Positions 44,895-53,121 of a DNA stretch of 64,000 bases are shown here, one piece after another (positions within the stretch are counted from its first letter, which is position 1; every line of letters starts with the position of its first letter). The notes below the pieces were generated by a model. The model was not told the origin of the DNA and searched no databases. It was given only the letters and a program-made list of their open reading frames with translations. The DNA lies in the NCBI GenBank assembly GCA_017542245.1, contig JAFXXN010000003.1, positions 1 to 64,000 of the forward strand, written 5' to 3'. Made by a program: the position numbers and the translations under genes. Source of the stretch: Lachnospiraceae bacterium (GTDB taxonomy: Bacteria; Bacillota; Clostridia; Lachnospirales; Lachnospiraceae).

Positions 44895-44924
44895 CCCCCA
44901 CCTTACTACACTAAGAGGTGGGGG
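44895..44924 (-). terminator. Hairpin after pnp
   Basis: Nine-bp perfect arms CCCCCACCT (44895-44903) and AGGTGGGGG (44916-44924) with a 12-base loop, 20 bases after the pnp stop. On the minus strand it is followed by GAGTTCTTCG, not by a T-run, so it is not a textbook intrinsic terminator. It may block 3' exonucleases; alternatively the Cys-free, G/C-only stem plus TTCTTCG tail resembles the right end of IS200/IS605-type elements, a possible relic. Confidence 0.5.
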
Positions 44925-44944
44925 ATATCTTCAATTATGTTATA

Positions 44945-47029
44945 TCATTTTACGTCTTTAATCGAGAAGCTGATTCTTCCCATCTTGTCCTTGCCAAGGC
45001 ACACACACTTAACCTTGTCGCCTAAGGTCAGGACATCTTCTACATGGTTGATTCTCTCCTTAGCGATCTTGGAGATGTGTACCATGCCTTCCTTGCCGGG
45101 TGCAAACTCAATAAATGCACCGAATTCCTTTATAGAAACTACTTTACCTTCGTAGATCTTGCCCTCTTCGAATTCCTCAACTATGATATTGATGAGGCGG
45201 ATAGCTTCCTGCATCTGAGCGGGATCAGTACCGCATACCGATACAACACCGTCATCGGTAATATCAATCTTAACACCTGTAGCATCGATGATCGCATTGA
45301 TTGTCTTACCGCGCTGTCCGACAACATCACCGATCTTCTGAGGATCGATCTGGATCTGAACAATCTTAGGAGCGTAAGGACTAACCTCAGGACGAGGCTC
45401 AGCAATAGCTTTCTTCATGCAGTTGTCCATAATGAAGAGCCTTGCTTCACGGCAGCGAGCGATAGCACCCTCTACAATAGGACGGGTAAGTCCGTGGATC
45501 TTGATATCCATCTGGATGGCAGTGATACCTTCTGTAGTACCTGTTACCTTGAAGTCCATATCTCCGAAGAAGTCCTCTAAGCCCTGGATATCGGTAAGGA
45601 GTACGAAATCATCATCTGTCTCGCCTGTAACCAGACCGCAGCTGATACCTGCTACCATACGCTTGATAGGAACACCTGCTGCCATAAGTGACATACATGA
45701 TGCACAGGTAGAAGCCATGGATGTTGATCCGTTTGACTCAAATGTCTCCGATACGCAGCGTATTGCGTAAGGGAATTCTTCCTCGCTGGGAAGTACGGGG
45801 ATAAGTGCACGCTCTGCAAGTGCTCCGTGACCGATTTCACGACGTCCGGGACCACGGCTTACCTTGGTCTCGCCTACTGAGTATGCAGGGAAATTATAAT
45901 GATGCATATAACGCTTGCTTACTTCGTTCTCATCAAGACCGTCAAGCTTCTGCATTTCTGAAAGAGGTGCAAGTGTACATACATCACAGATCTGTGTCTG
46001 TCCACGGGTGAACATTGATGAACCGTGTACTCTGGGGATGATGTCAACTTCAGCTGCCAAAGGTCTTATCTGAGTGATCTCACGGCCGTCAGGACGCTTG
46101 TGATCCTTTAAGATCATCTTTCTAACGGTCTTCTTCTCATACTGGTAAATAGCCTCGCCAAGGATTGCAAGCCACTCCTCGTTGTCTGCAAAAGCTTCTG
46201 TTAACTTATCTGTGATAGCTGAGATATTTGCCTCACGCTTCTGCTTTTCGTCTGTAAATACTGCCTCTTCCATTTCCTCGGGAGGAACGATCTGCTTGAT
46301 GGCATCGAAGAGTTCTGTGGGGATAGCACAGCTGGTATACTCATGCTTGGGCTTTCCTACTTCTCTTACAATGTCGTTAATAAATGCGATGATGGTCTGG
46401 TTTACATTATGTGCCTTGTAGATGGCCTCGATCATCTTCTCCTCAGGGATCTCGTTAGCACCTGCTTCGATCATGATAACCTTTTCTGCTGTTGAAGCAA
46501 CTGTAAGGTTAAGGTCGCCGCTCTTCCACTGCTCCTGTGAAGGGTTGATGATAAATTCGCCGTCGATCATGCCTACCTGAGTCATAGCACAGGGGCCGTC
46601 GAAGGGGATATCGGAAATAGCGGTTGCGATAGCTGAACCAAGCATACCTACAAGCTCGGGACGGCAAGCGGGATCAACTGCCATTACCATGTTGTTAAGG
46701 GTTACGTCGTTACGATAGTCCTTAGGGAATAAAGGTCTCATAGGACGGTCGATAACACGTGATGTAAGGATTGCGTTCTCACTGGGCTTTCCTTCACGCT
46801 TTGTGAAGCCGCCGGGGATCTTTCCTACTGCGTAGAGCTTCTCCTCGAATTCAACGCTCAAGGGGAAGAAATCGATACCGTCTCTGGGCTTCTCTGATGC
46901 CGTAGCTGTAGAAAGAACCGTGGTATCACCGTAACGCATAAATGCAGCGCCGTTTGCCTGGGCTGCTACTCTGCCGACATCAACACTGAGTGTACGTCCG
47001 GCGAGTTCCATTGAAAATGTCTTGTACAT
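44945..47029 (-). CDS. pnp: Polyribonucleotide nucleotidyltransferase (PNPase)
   Basis: 694 residues with all five domains: two RNase PH barrels (the first beginning at about 10, the second at about 310 with RGQTQICDVCTLA), an alpha-helical linker, KH (QIDPQKIGDVVGQRGKTINAI at about 555) and S1 (YEGKVVSIKEFGAFIEFAPG at about 620). It degrades RNA phosphorolytically from the 3' end. rpsO, the usual upstream neighbour, is absent; instead a long structured leader precedes it. The gene is visibly more G/C-rich in third positions than its neighbours, as expected of a highly expressed gene. Confidence 0.97.
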   Translation of the reverse strand: MYKTFSMELAGRTLSVDVGRVAAQANGAAFMRYGDTTVLSTATASEKPRDGIDFFPLSVEFEEKLYAVGKIPGGFTKREGKPSENAILTSRVIDRPMRPLFPKDYRNDVTLNNMVMAVDPACRPELVGMLGSAIATAISDIPFDGPCAMTQVGMIDGEFIINPSQEQWKSGDLNLTVASTAEKVIMIEAGANEIPEEKMIEAIYKAHNVNQTIIAFINDIVREVGKPKHEYTSCAIPTELFDAIKQIVPPEEMEEAVFTDEKQKREANISAITDKLTEAFADNEEWLAILGEAIYQYEKKTVRKMILKDHKRPDGREITQIRPLAAEVDIIPRVHGSSMFTRGQTQICDVCTLAPLSEMQKLDGLDENEVSKRYMHHYNFPAYSVGETKVSRGPGRREIGHGALAERALIPVLPSEEEFPYAIRCVSETFESNGSTSMASTCASCMSLMAAGVPIKRMVAGISCGLVTGETDDDFVLLTDIQGLEDFFGDMDFKVTGTTEGITAIQMDIKIHGLTRPIVEGAIARCREARLFIMDNCMKKAIAEPRPEVSPYAPKIVQIQIDPQKIGDVVGQRGKTINAIIDATGVKIDITDDGVVSVCGTDPAQMQEAIRLINIIVEEFEEGKIYEGKVVSIKEFGAFIEFAPGKEGMVHISKIAKERINHVEDVLTLGDKVKCVCLGKDKMGRISFSIKDVK

Positions 47030-47050
47030 TTCGTACCTCCGTTTTTTATA

Positions 47051-47305
47051 GCCTTATCTGTTTTTCGACCCGCGTTATATTAAACTGCTATCATCAAAAA
47101 CAGTCCTAAGGCAGTTGATAGTTTCCGGGGGGCTCCGAAACAACTGAAGGAAACTCTCGATACCAACTTTCATACAATGCGCCATATATTTCCATAAGAT
47201 AACACCTCAGCAGTCGCTGCGCAACAGCTTCTCTCCAAGAAGAAGCCTTAGCTTCATCTGTAACACCCAGAATTCCCTTCAGTAGTCTCGGATAAAGCCC
47301 CACAA
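47051..47305 (-). ncRNA. Structured pnp leader or separate small RNA
   Basis: Downstream of an extended -10 promoter the transcript could form helix I, in which GGGGC (47297-47301), TCCGA (47288-47292) and ACTGAAGGGAA (47273-47283) pair with TTTCCTTCAGT (47143-47153), TCGGA (47134-47138) and GCCCC (47129-47133), closing a ~170-nt domain with inner hairpins. Helix II pairs GCCTTA (47107-47112) and CTGTTTTT (47096-47103) with AAAAACAG (47058-47065) and TAAGGC (47051-47056), just before the pnp ribosome binding site. PNPase controls its own leader through a long helix in E. coli; a 6S-like or other small RNA is the alternative. I do not recognise an Rfam family. Confidence 0.55.
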
Positions 47306-47311
47306 ATTTAT

Positions 47312-47320
47312 ATTATAGCA
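47312..47320 (-). promoter_or_regulatory. Extended -10 promoter upstream of pnp
   Basis: Minus strand TGCTATAAT, i.e. TG-N-TATAAT (TATAAT at 47312-47317), a perfect extended -10. The -35 region (TTTCTT at about 47330-47335) is poor, which is usual for this promoter class. Start of transcription is expected near 47305, at the foot of helix I. Confidence 0.75.
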
Positions 47321-47425
47321 CAGTGTAGAAAGAAATGCTATACTTTTTTTATTTTTATTTTCGTCAGCTCTTATCCGATCTCCTTTTTTTTAGCAAAAAG
47401 TTAAAAAATTCCATTTTATCCCTTC

Positions 47426-47472
47426 CATTTCGAGAAAAAATGAAAAAACCACTTCCATTTTTTCTTGAAATG
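47426..47472. promoter_or_regulatory. 17-bp inverted repeat at the degV promoter
   Basis: Arms CATTTCGAGAAAAAATG (47426-47442) and CATTTTTTCTTGAAATG (47456-47472) pair with a single mismatch across a 13-base spacer. The right arm ends three bases before a consensus TATAAT (47476-47481, plus strand), so the repeat covers the -35 region of degV. This is the layout of a repressor operator. TTCCATTT also occurs three times nearby (47410, 47424, 47454). The binding protein is unknown. Confidence 0.65.
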
Positions 47473-47475
47473 AAT

Positions 47476-47481
47476 TATAAT
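47476..47481 (+). promoter_or_regulatory. -10 box of the degV promoter
   Basis: TATAAT on the plus strand followed by G, with transcription expected near 47488 and a leader of about 105 bases. At the right distance upstream the sequence is TTCCAT, a poor -35 that lies within the inverted repeat. No other promoter between 47321 and 47592 looks better. Confidence 0.55.
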
Positions 47482-47592
47482 GTATTTGATTGAGCATCTT
47501 TCATAATCATCCTAAACATGTTCGATCAAAATAAGATAAAAATGAAGTAAAATGTCTTACGAATGATGTTTTACAGAATTTGGAGAGAAAAT

Positions 47593-48474
47593 ATGGAGCA
47601 AGATTATCTTATCGCCACGGCATCAACCTGTGACCTTACAAACGAGTATCTGTCAGAACATGATATCCCTTTTATAAAGTATTCTTATACAATAGGTGAA
47701 AGAGTATATTATGATGACTGCAGTGAAACTACACGTCAGGATGTATATACTCAAATGAGAAGCGGGGCACTTCTTAATACTGCTGCGATCAATACATATA
47801 CTTATCTGGATTTCTTCGACGGACTCGTAAAAAAGAACAAAAAAAATATCATCTTTCTTGATATGTCCATGGTTCTATCAGCATCACATAAATTTGCCGA
47901 AGAGGCTATTGAAGAACTCAAGTGTACATACCCCGATGTAAAGATTGTCTATGTTGATACTTGTTGTGTATCGGGCGGACTCGGTATGCTGGTTATGAAT
48001 GTGGTTAAAAATTTCGAAGCCGGTATGAGTTTTGAGGATAATTTAAACTGGATTGAAGCAAATAAACTTAAAATTGCACACAGATTCACGGTTGACGATC
48101 TAAACTATTTAAAACGCGGAGGACGTGTTTCCAACGGTGCAGCTCTTGTCGGATCTCTTCTTAACATAAAGCCTGTACTGTATGTCCCCGATGACGGTTC
48201 TCTGATGGTATCATCAAAAGTCAGAGGTCGTAAGAAGGCACTGAATACCATTATAGATTCTATTAAAGCAGAGATCGGTAATCCCGACGGAAAAGAATTT
48301 CTTTTCAATCATGCCGATTGTCTCGAAGATGCCGAATATGTCAGAGATAAGCTTTTAGAAGCATTTCCTTCGATAGGAAAGATAACCATCCAAGGCCTTG
48401 GTGTTGTTATCGGAGCTCATTGTGGTCCCGGTCTTTTAGCTGTTTTCTATATGACAGACGAAAGAAATCCATAA
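47593..48474 (+). CDS. DegV family fatty acid-binding protein
   Basis: 293 residues from the ATG at 47593, chosen because GGAGAG lies six bases upstream; an earlier in-frame ATG at 47563 has no such site. Typical DegV motifs: TASTCDLTNEYL at the start, a SMVLSASHKFAEEA helix, HRFTVDDLNYLKRGGRVS, and the C-terminal VIGAHCGPGLLAVFY. DegV/FakB proteins bind one fatty acid and present it to the FakA kinase for phospholipid synthesis. No fakA is in the window. Stand-alone gene with its own promoter and terminator. Confidence 0.92.
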   Translation: MEQDYLIATASTCDLTNEYLSEHDIPFIKYSYTIGERVYYDDCSETTRQDVYTQMRSGALLNTAAINTYTYLDFFDGLVKKNKKNIIFLDMSMVLSASHKFAEEAIEELKCTYPDVKIVYVDTCCVSGGLGMLVMNVVKNFEAGMSFEDNLNWIEANKLKIAHRFTVDDLNYLKRGGRVSNGAALVGSLLNIKPVLYVPDDGSLMVSSKVRGRKKALNTIIDSIKAEIGNPDGKEFLFNHADCLEDAEYVRDKLLEAFPSIGKITIQGLGVVIGAHCGPGLLAVFYMTDERNP

Positions 48475-48498
48475 TATTTTGAAGACAATATGAACAAT

Positions 48499-48528
48499 AA
48501 AACGGGCAGGTAAAATCTGCCCGTTTTT
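48499..48528 (+). terminator. degV terminator
   Basis: AAAACGGGCAG (48499-48509) pairs with CTGCCCGTTTTT (48517-48528) around a 7-base loop, 25 bases after the degV stop, with five T at the end on the plus strand. A textbook intrinsic terminator, and with its A-run it could also work on the minus strand. Confidence 0.93.
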
Positions 48529-48575
48529 CTACTACAAGGAAACGGCTGAAAAATGAAAAATAAAAAATGAAATAT

Positions 48576-48620
48576 AAAAAAAGCACAATGATCAGATTAT
48601 TATTGAACATTGTGCTTTTT
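48576..48620 (-). terminator. Terminator of the five-gene envelope cluster
   Basis: AAAAAGCACAATG (up to 48590) pairs with CATTGTGCTTTTT (48608-48620) around a 17-base loop, 12 bases after the end of the last lipoprotein gene. The A-run on the left makes it a T-run on the minus strand, so it acts for the minus-strand cluster and possibly in both directions. Confidence 0.9.
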
Positions 48621-48632
48621 CTTTCCATCATT

Positions 48633-49313
48633 TTACTTTATAATTTCATATTCCTTATCTTGGATCAGGTTTACTATCTCATAGTTTTCTACTTCGGTCA
48701 GTATCTGTTCGTAAGTTTCCCACCAGTTTAGATATGCGGCAGATACTGAGAAAAACAGTGATGTACGGTTCTTTTCACTGAGCCTGGGATATGCTTCAAG
48801 TGCTGCGTCATATGCGGTTTCATCATCAAAGAAATAGTAAATCAAAGGACTTGCCTTCCATGCATCCAGCTTTCCTTCCTCCGTAAAACCTGTCAGGACA
48901 TAATACTGTCTCGCCTTGCCACAATCCTTCCAGCCGAAACCCATACCGGTACCTGTATACTTCAATACGATGCGTTCATTCTCTGTAGTTTTTCCGACCA
49001 CATCTGCTTCGGCTATCAGTTCCCCCGGATCCTCTTCAGTCCCGTTTCTTCTCTCGGGTCTTTCCTGATCAGAACTGTCCTCATCTTTTGAACCGGTGGA
49101 TGAATCGTTTGAAGAATCTTTGTTTGTGTCGGAAGTATCTGACTTCTCATCTGTTTTATTCTCTGTATTATCCTGTGCTTTACCATTATCATCATTCTTC
49201 ACGGTATTGTCCTCGGAAGAACCTGATGATGTACCGCTATCTTTCCCGCATGAGGAAAGGCAGAACACTAAAGTCAGTGCAAGGATTAAAAATACTGATA
49301 TCTTTTTTCTCAT
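48633..49313 (-). CDS. Lipoprotein of unknown function with RPER tether
   Basis: 226 residues. Signal peptide with lipobox LSSC (lipidated Cys22), then about 60 residues of Ser/Asp/Asn/Lys-rich low complexity, the motif QERPERRNG (83-91), and a compact C-terminal domain (about 100-226) containing GFGWKDCGKARQYYVLTGF and several aromatic residues. I do not recognise the domain. The tether has the same length and ends in the same RPER motif as in the lipoprotein at 53122-54393. Last gene of the cluster, 74 bases after its neighbour, before a terminator. Confidence 0.75.
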   Translation of the reverse strand: MRKKISVFLILALTLVFCLSSCGKDSGTSSGSSEDNTVKNDDNGKAQDNTENKTDEKSDTSDTNKDSSNDSSTGSKDEDSSDQERPERRNGTEEDPGELIAEADVVGKTTENERIVLKYTGTGMGFGWKDCGKARQYYVLTGFTEEGKLDAWKASPLIYYFFDDETAYDAALEAYPRLSEKNRTSLFFSVSAAYLNWWETYEQILTEVENYEIVNLIQDKEYEIIK

Positions 49314-49387
49314 GTCAATCTCCGTTTCTCAGCCTTTTACCGACCGCGCAAATAGTAATAATATGTTAGAATCGTCCCTTTATCACA

Positions 49388-50449
49388 TTATCTCTCGATA
49401 AAGATGGTATAGAATTTGCCGCCGTTTGAAGCTTTCATGTAGTCAAGTTCTTCTCTGGTAAGTACCAGCGAATATGCTGAAATATCCCTGTCATTCACCC
49501 ATGACATATCAAAGACTCCCTTATTCTTAAAGATGCTGTCTTCTTCAGTATAAGCTTTTTCACCGTCCTTAAGTCTTGAATAGTAGAAATATTTCATCTC
49601 TTCTTCTGAACCTACATATATCAAACGTTCCGTATTATTTTGGAATATAAATGTATTTTCATCAATCTGCAGATGTTCAAATATTTCATAATTAACCCGG
49701 TTACCGGTAGATTCATCAAAAGTCTCCGAGTACATAGCAACACCATTGCTGTCAGGATAATAGTAGCAGTCTATTACATATGAGCCTGGATGCGAATTCC
49801 AGTCATCATCAAGATAACTGCCGTCAAAAGAAGCCCTGAAGTGACCTGCTTCAATTATTTCAACCTTTGCATTCTTACCTTCGCTAAACATCCCTACCAT
49901 GGTCTGAAGTGTAGAACTCATTGTTGCCTGATCCTGATTTGTATCAAAACTTGAAACATACGCCTTTGTAATCGAGTTAAACGGGGTGAAGAATCCAAGC
50001 GAAACAGTTTTCATATCTTCTGTTACATAGGTGGTCCCTTCTTTTACACGCTTGTTATATTCTTCAACATATTTTTGAGCTGCACGATCAAACAAATCTA
50101 TAAGCTTATCCGAACGTTTATTGACTCCGCTGTATGATAGTGATTCTAAACTCTCCCAACCTGCCAAAAGGAACTCATAATCCCCTTTTGACGTATCAAC
50201 AAATTTGCCAATATCATCATATTCCGGATCATTTTCCTTTATAAAGTTTAAATATGCATCCCATTTATCAATATCTGCTTTAGAAAACGATCCGTCAGCA
50301 TTTTTCCCGGGTACCGAAGGGACCTCGGGTGCATTTTCGCCGTAAATTGTCTTTAAGACATCTTTTGAACCCGCAGCATATGCAAATGTTCCGGAAGCCA
50401 GCGAAATGATCAGGCACAAACCTATAGCAGAAAAAATATATTTTCTCAT
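49388..50449 (-). CDS. Secreted protein of unknown function
   Basis: 353 residues. Signal peptide (MRKYIFSAIGLCLIISLASGTFAYAAG with an Ala-x-Ala cleavage site near 26), no lipobox, no membrane anchor. The middle is helical, the C-terminal half (about 200-350) beta-rich with many Tyr/Phe (YVIDCYYYPD, RLIYVGSEEEMKYFYYSR). No domain recognised. It lies 18 bases after the secreted protein gene upstream, so the two are coupled in expression. Confidence 0.75.
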   Translation of the reverse strand: MRKYIFSAIGLCLIISLASGTFAYAAGSKDVLKTIYGENAPEVPSVPGKNADGSFSKADIDKWDAYLNFIKENDPEYDDIGKFVDTSKGDYEFLLAGWESLESLSYSGVNKRSDKLIDLFDRAAQKYVEEYNKRVKEGTTYVTEDMKTVSLGFFTPFNSITKAYVSSFDTNQDQATMSSTLQTMVGMFSEGKNAKVEIIEAGHFRASFDGSYLDDDWNSHPGSYVIDCYYYPDSNGVAMYSETFDESTGNRVNYEIFEHLQIDENTFIFQNNTERLIYVGSEEEMKYFYYSRLKDGEKAYTEEDSIFKNKGVFDMSWVNDRDISAYSLVLTREELDYMKASNGGKFYTIFIER

Positions 50450-50467
50450 ATCCTGTATCTCCCTTCA

Positions 50468-51940
50468 TCATCTAAAGTTAACATATATCGGGATATTTCC
50501 CGGATCCAACGGTGCCCAAATATTTCTGTCCCAGAAAGTAACAACATCCTTTGTCCCGTCATCGACAGTGGTCGGTCCAAATATCGGTCCGACTGCAAAT
50601 TCCGCATTTCCCTTATCCTGAACTATTGTAAGACTCTCATTGTCTTTACTCTCAACATGATAAGCCGCATCTACGATTACATACCCGACTACATCATCGG
50701 GATTGCTTCCGTCTCCGTTTAAGAATCCTGTAGCAGTGCTTATTGTACAAGCTTTATCTGACTTTATGGCTTTAGTATCTTCAAATTCATCAAGATTTAA
50801 TTCAGCTACAACTCTTTCCGTAGTTGCCACAGACATTCCGAACGGAAGAAGATCTGCTACTATATGGAGCTTCAGATCAGTACAGCACAAATACCTTTCA
50901 TCATCTATCATACCACTCTGATCACAGTTATAAATCTTATCTCCGTTTATATACATACTGTCGCAATTGTAATACCAGTTTTCTTTAAAAGGACCGATCT
51001 TTCTGTTCCATATAAGGTTTGAAAAGCCCACAAGAAATCCAGATACTTTTATTGATGCCGATCCCTCGTAAATACCTGACGGATTTCCGATACCTCTGAA
51101 ATCACTGTATGTCCTTGCAAGATTTATCGATACAGTCCAGCCTTGAGTATTGTCTTTAACCCCCATAAAAGTATAACTTCTCAATATTGTTTTATTTATG
51201 GTAAGAGCCCAGCCGCCGGTTGGAAACTGATCTGCAAGATATTCATTTAGTTCGTCATAAAACCTGTCCAAAGTTCTTATGGCATTTACTCCGTCAATCC
51301 TTACCTTCCAACGGTCAAGATCATTAAGATAACCCTCGTACGCTGTTTCGGCAAGACTTTCGGCATATGTTATTGCTTGATAAACCGTAATATTTTCTTT
51401 TTCTGAATTTTCAAGAACATCTGTGATCAGAAACTCTGCAGCCTCGTAAGGATCGTCAAATCTTTTTAGCGATTCTTTCCACTGTTCCTTGTCCTTAAAC
51501 CTCCAGTATCCTTTCATCATCTTCTCTCCCGCATCTACCAGAACCGAAGAATAAAGACTGTCTCCTACTACACCATCAATTCTTTCTAATACCGAGTCAA
51601 TACCCTCATCATCGGAATAATCCAGATTAAGATAAGCATCATAAGCTTTTTGGCATGCAATAACCTCTTCAAGCTTAAGATTATTTTTCTTTAAATATTC
51701 CAGAATGTATTCGTCAACTTCTGCCGGAGTAAGCTTCCCTTTCCATTTTAGAGAGCCTTTAAATTTCATTCCCCCTATATCTGCATACGCCGGAAGTCCT
51801 TTTTTCTTGGACCTTACATGTATCCTCTCATAATCTATTCCTTCAAGTTTCCCTTCTTGGGCTGCGGATGAATTGCTCCATGTAAATGCAAACACAAGGA
51901 GAAGAGCCGCAAGAAAAGTAATACTAATTTTCTTTATCAT
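50468..51940 (-). CDS. Secreted protein of unknown function
   Basis: 490 residues from the ATG at 51940; a GTG four codons upstream lies inside the GGTGAGGGTG ribosome binding site. Signal peptide (MIKKISITFLAALLLVFAFTWSNSSAA). A helical N-terminal half (about 60-220) and a C-terminal half rich in Trp, Tyr and Cys (e.g. NWYYNCDSMYINGDKIYNC, YLCCTDLK) that may form disulfides. No recognised family. Second-last but two of the five-gene cluster. Confidence 0.75.
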   Translation of the reverse strand: MIKKISITFLAALLLVFAFTWSNSSAAQEGKLEGIDYERIHVRSKKKGLPAYADIGGMKFKGSLKWKGKLTPAEVDEYILEYLKKNNLKLEEVIACQKAYDAYLNLDYSDDEGIDSVLERIDGVVGDSLYSSVLVDAGEKMMKGYWRFKDKEQWKESLKRFDDPYEAAEFLITDVLENSEKENITVYQAITYAESLAETAYEGYLNDLDRWKVRIDGVNAIRTLDRFYDELNEYLADQFPTGGWALTINKTILRSYTFMGVKDNTQGWTVSINLARTYSDFRGIGNPSGIYEGSASIKVSGFLVGFSNLIWNRKIGPFKENWYYNCDSMYINGDKIYNCDQSGMIDDERYLCCTDLKLHIVADLLPFGMSVATTERVVAELNLDEFEDTKAIKSDKACTISTATGFLNGDGSNPDDVVGYVIVDAAYHVESKDNESLTIVQDKGNAEFAVGPIFGPTTVDDGTKDVVTFWDRNIWAPLDPGNIPIYVNFR

Positions 51941-51964
51941 AATCACCCTCACCTTTCTGCCGCA

Positions 51965-53071
51965 TCAAACAGCTGTTTCCATTTTTTTAAGCATATCGCT
52001 GTAATGTTCGGAAACTCCGGCTTTTTTTGCTTTTTCAAGATAATCCTTTGCTTTAGCAGTATCTTTCGTTCCGTATGCTATTACCGAAGCAAACAGATTT
52101 ATATCTCCGTTCATATCATCAAGCAGAAGCCCGTTATTTACATAAAATGCAGCTTTCTCAACATCGCCTGCCGCCAGATTCACATATGCTGCAAAGCTAT
52201 AAGAATCAGTAACAAAAGGCGCTGTCAGAACAACCTTTTCCACAGTTTCCGATGCTCCCCCGAAATTTTCCTGTTCAATATACCACATAGTTGCCAGCAT
52301 ATGATATTCACTGCTGAATCCGTTCTTTGAACGTTTTCCCTTTACAGGAACATTTTTACATAATTCATAGAGTTTATTTTCATATTGAACAAGCATATCA
52401 TATATGGTTTTCAGTTCATCCGCACTAAGCCCTTTAAGCATCTCTGTATCAGGAACCATTGTCTTCGACAACGGGTTTTCTGCGCCGTATTCTTTAAGCG
52501 TATCAGCCTGACCTTTATCTGTCTTTTCGACAGATATTGCTTCCATATAATAGGGTACGGGAGTAGTCAGACTGATCCCATATATCTCGTCCCAGTTGCA
52601 TATCAGACCATCTGACGATACTGTAACTCCTTTTTCTGAAAGGAGCAGTCCTACTGCATATCTTAACGAAGATACCGACCCTTCGGCAAATGTAAAACCG
52701 TAAACTGCCGGAATCATTGCACCGATTTTTAAATAGTCTACACCTGTCTTATACATTTTATTGACTTCAGCATCAAAACCTTCAAAGCCCTTTCCCAGAT
52801 CAAGGACATTACTCTTAAGGGTATCTATGGTATTGACAAAATCATCCGATGATACTTCTGTCAAAGCCTTGCCTCCAAAAAGATCATACTTTTCAGTATT
52901 ATTGGAATCGGAACCGTCCTGTTTAACGGAATCGTTAACTGAACTATTCTGATTTCCGTCTGCTTCAGTCCCCTGATCAGGGGTTTTATCTGTATTTTCT
53001 TTTTTCAAGCATGCAGTAAAGAGCAGCAATGATAATAAAATCAGTAAAATCGCGAATACTCTTTTCTTCAA
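51965..53071 (-). CDS. Lipoprotein with TPR-like C-terminus
   Basis: 368 residues from a TTG start at 53071. The ribosome binding site GGGAGG lies seven bases before this TTG, and two upstream in-frame ATGs (53089, 53086) overlap that site and are rejected. Signal peptide with lipobox LFTAC, a short polar tether, a helical domain (about 60-250) and a C-terminal helical hairpin region (about 265-368, e.g. SYSFAAYVNLAAGDVEKAAFY and GTKDTAKAKDYLEKAKKAG) that reads like TPR repeats. It probably binds another envelope protein. Function unknown. Confidence 0.75.
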   Translation of the reverse strand: MKKRVFAILLILLSLLLFTACLKKENTDKTPDQGTEADGNQNSSVNDSVKQDGSDSNNTEKYDLFGGKALTEVSSDDFVNTIDTLKSNVLDLGKGFEGFDAEVNKMYKTGVDYLKIGAMIPAVYGFTFAEGSVSSLRYAVGLLLSEKGVTVSSDGLICNWDEIYGISLTTPVPYYMEAISVEKTDKGQADTLKEYGAENPLSKTMVPDTEMLKGLSADELKTIYDMLVQYENKLYELCKNVPVKGKRSKNGFSSEYHMLATMWYIEQENFGGASETVEKVVLTAPFVTDSYSFAAYVNLAAGDVEKAAFYVNNGLLLDDMNGDINLFASVIAYGTKDTAKAKDYLEKAKKAGVSEHYSDMLKKMETAV

Positions 53072-53121
53072 TTCGGCACCTCCCATCATAACAGGATCTT
53101 TATCTCCCTTTATGATTTTTA

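Noticed and set aside
47106-47303. 65-codon frame with GTG start upstream of pnp
   Set aside because: The GTG is at the predicted transcription start with no ribosome site, and both ends of the frame are needed for the long RNA helix. It is treated as part of a structured leader.
47121-47305. Definite 6S RNA
   Set aside because: Length and end pairing fit, but the interior seems to form several hairpins rather than one long stem with a central bubble, and pnp follows directly. Left as an alternative only.
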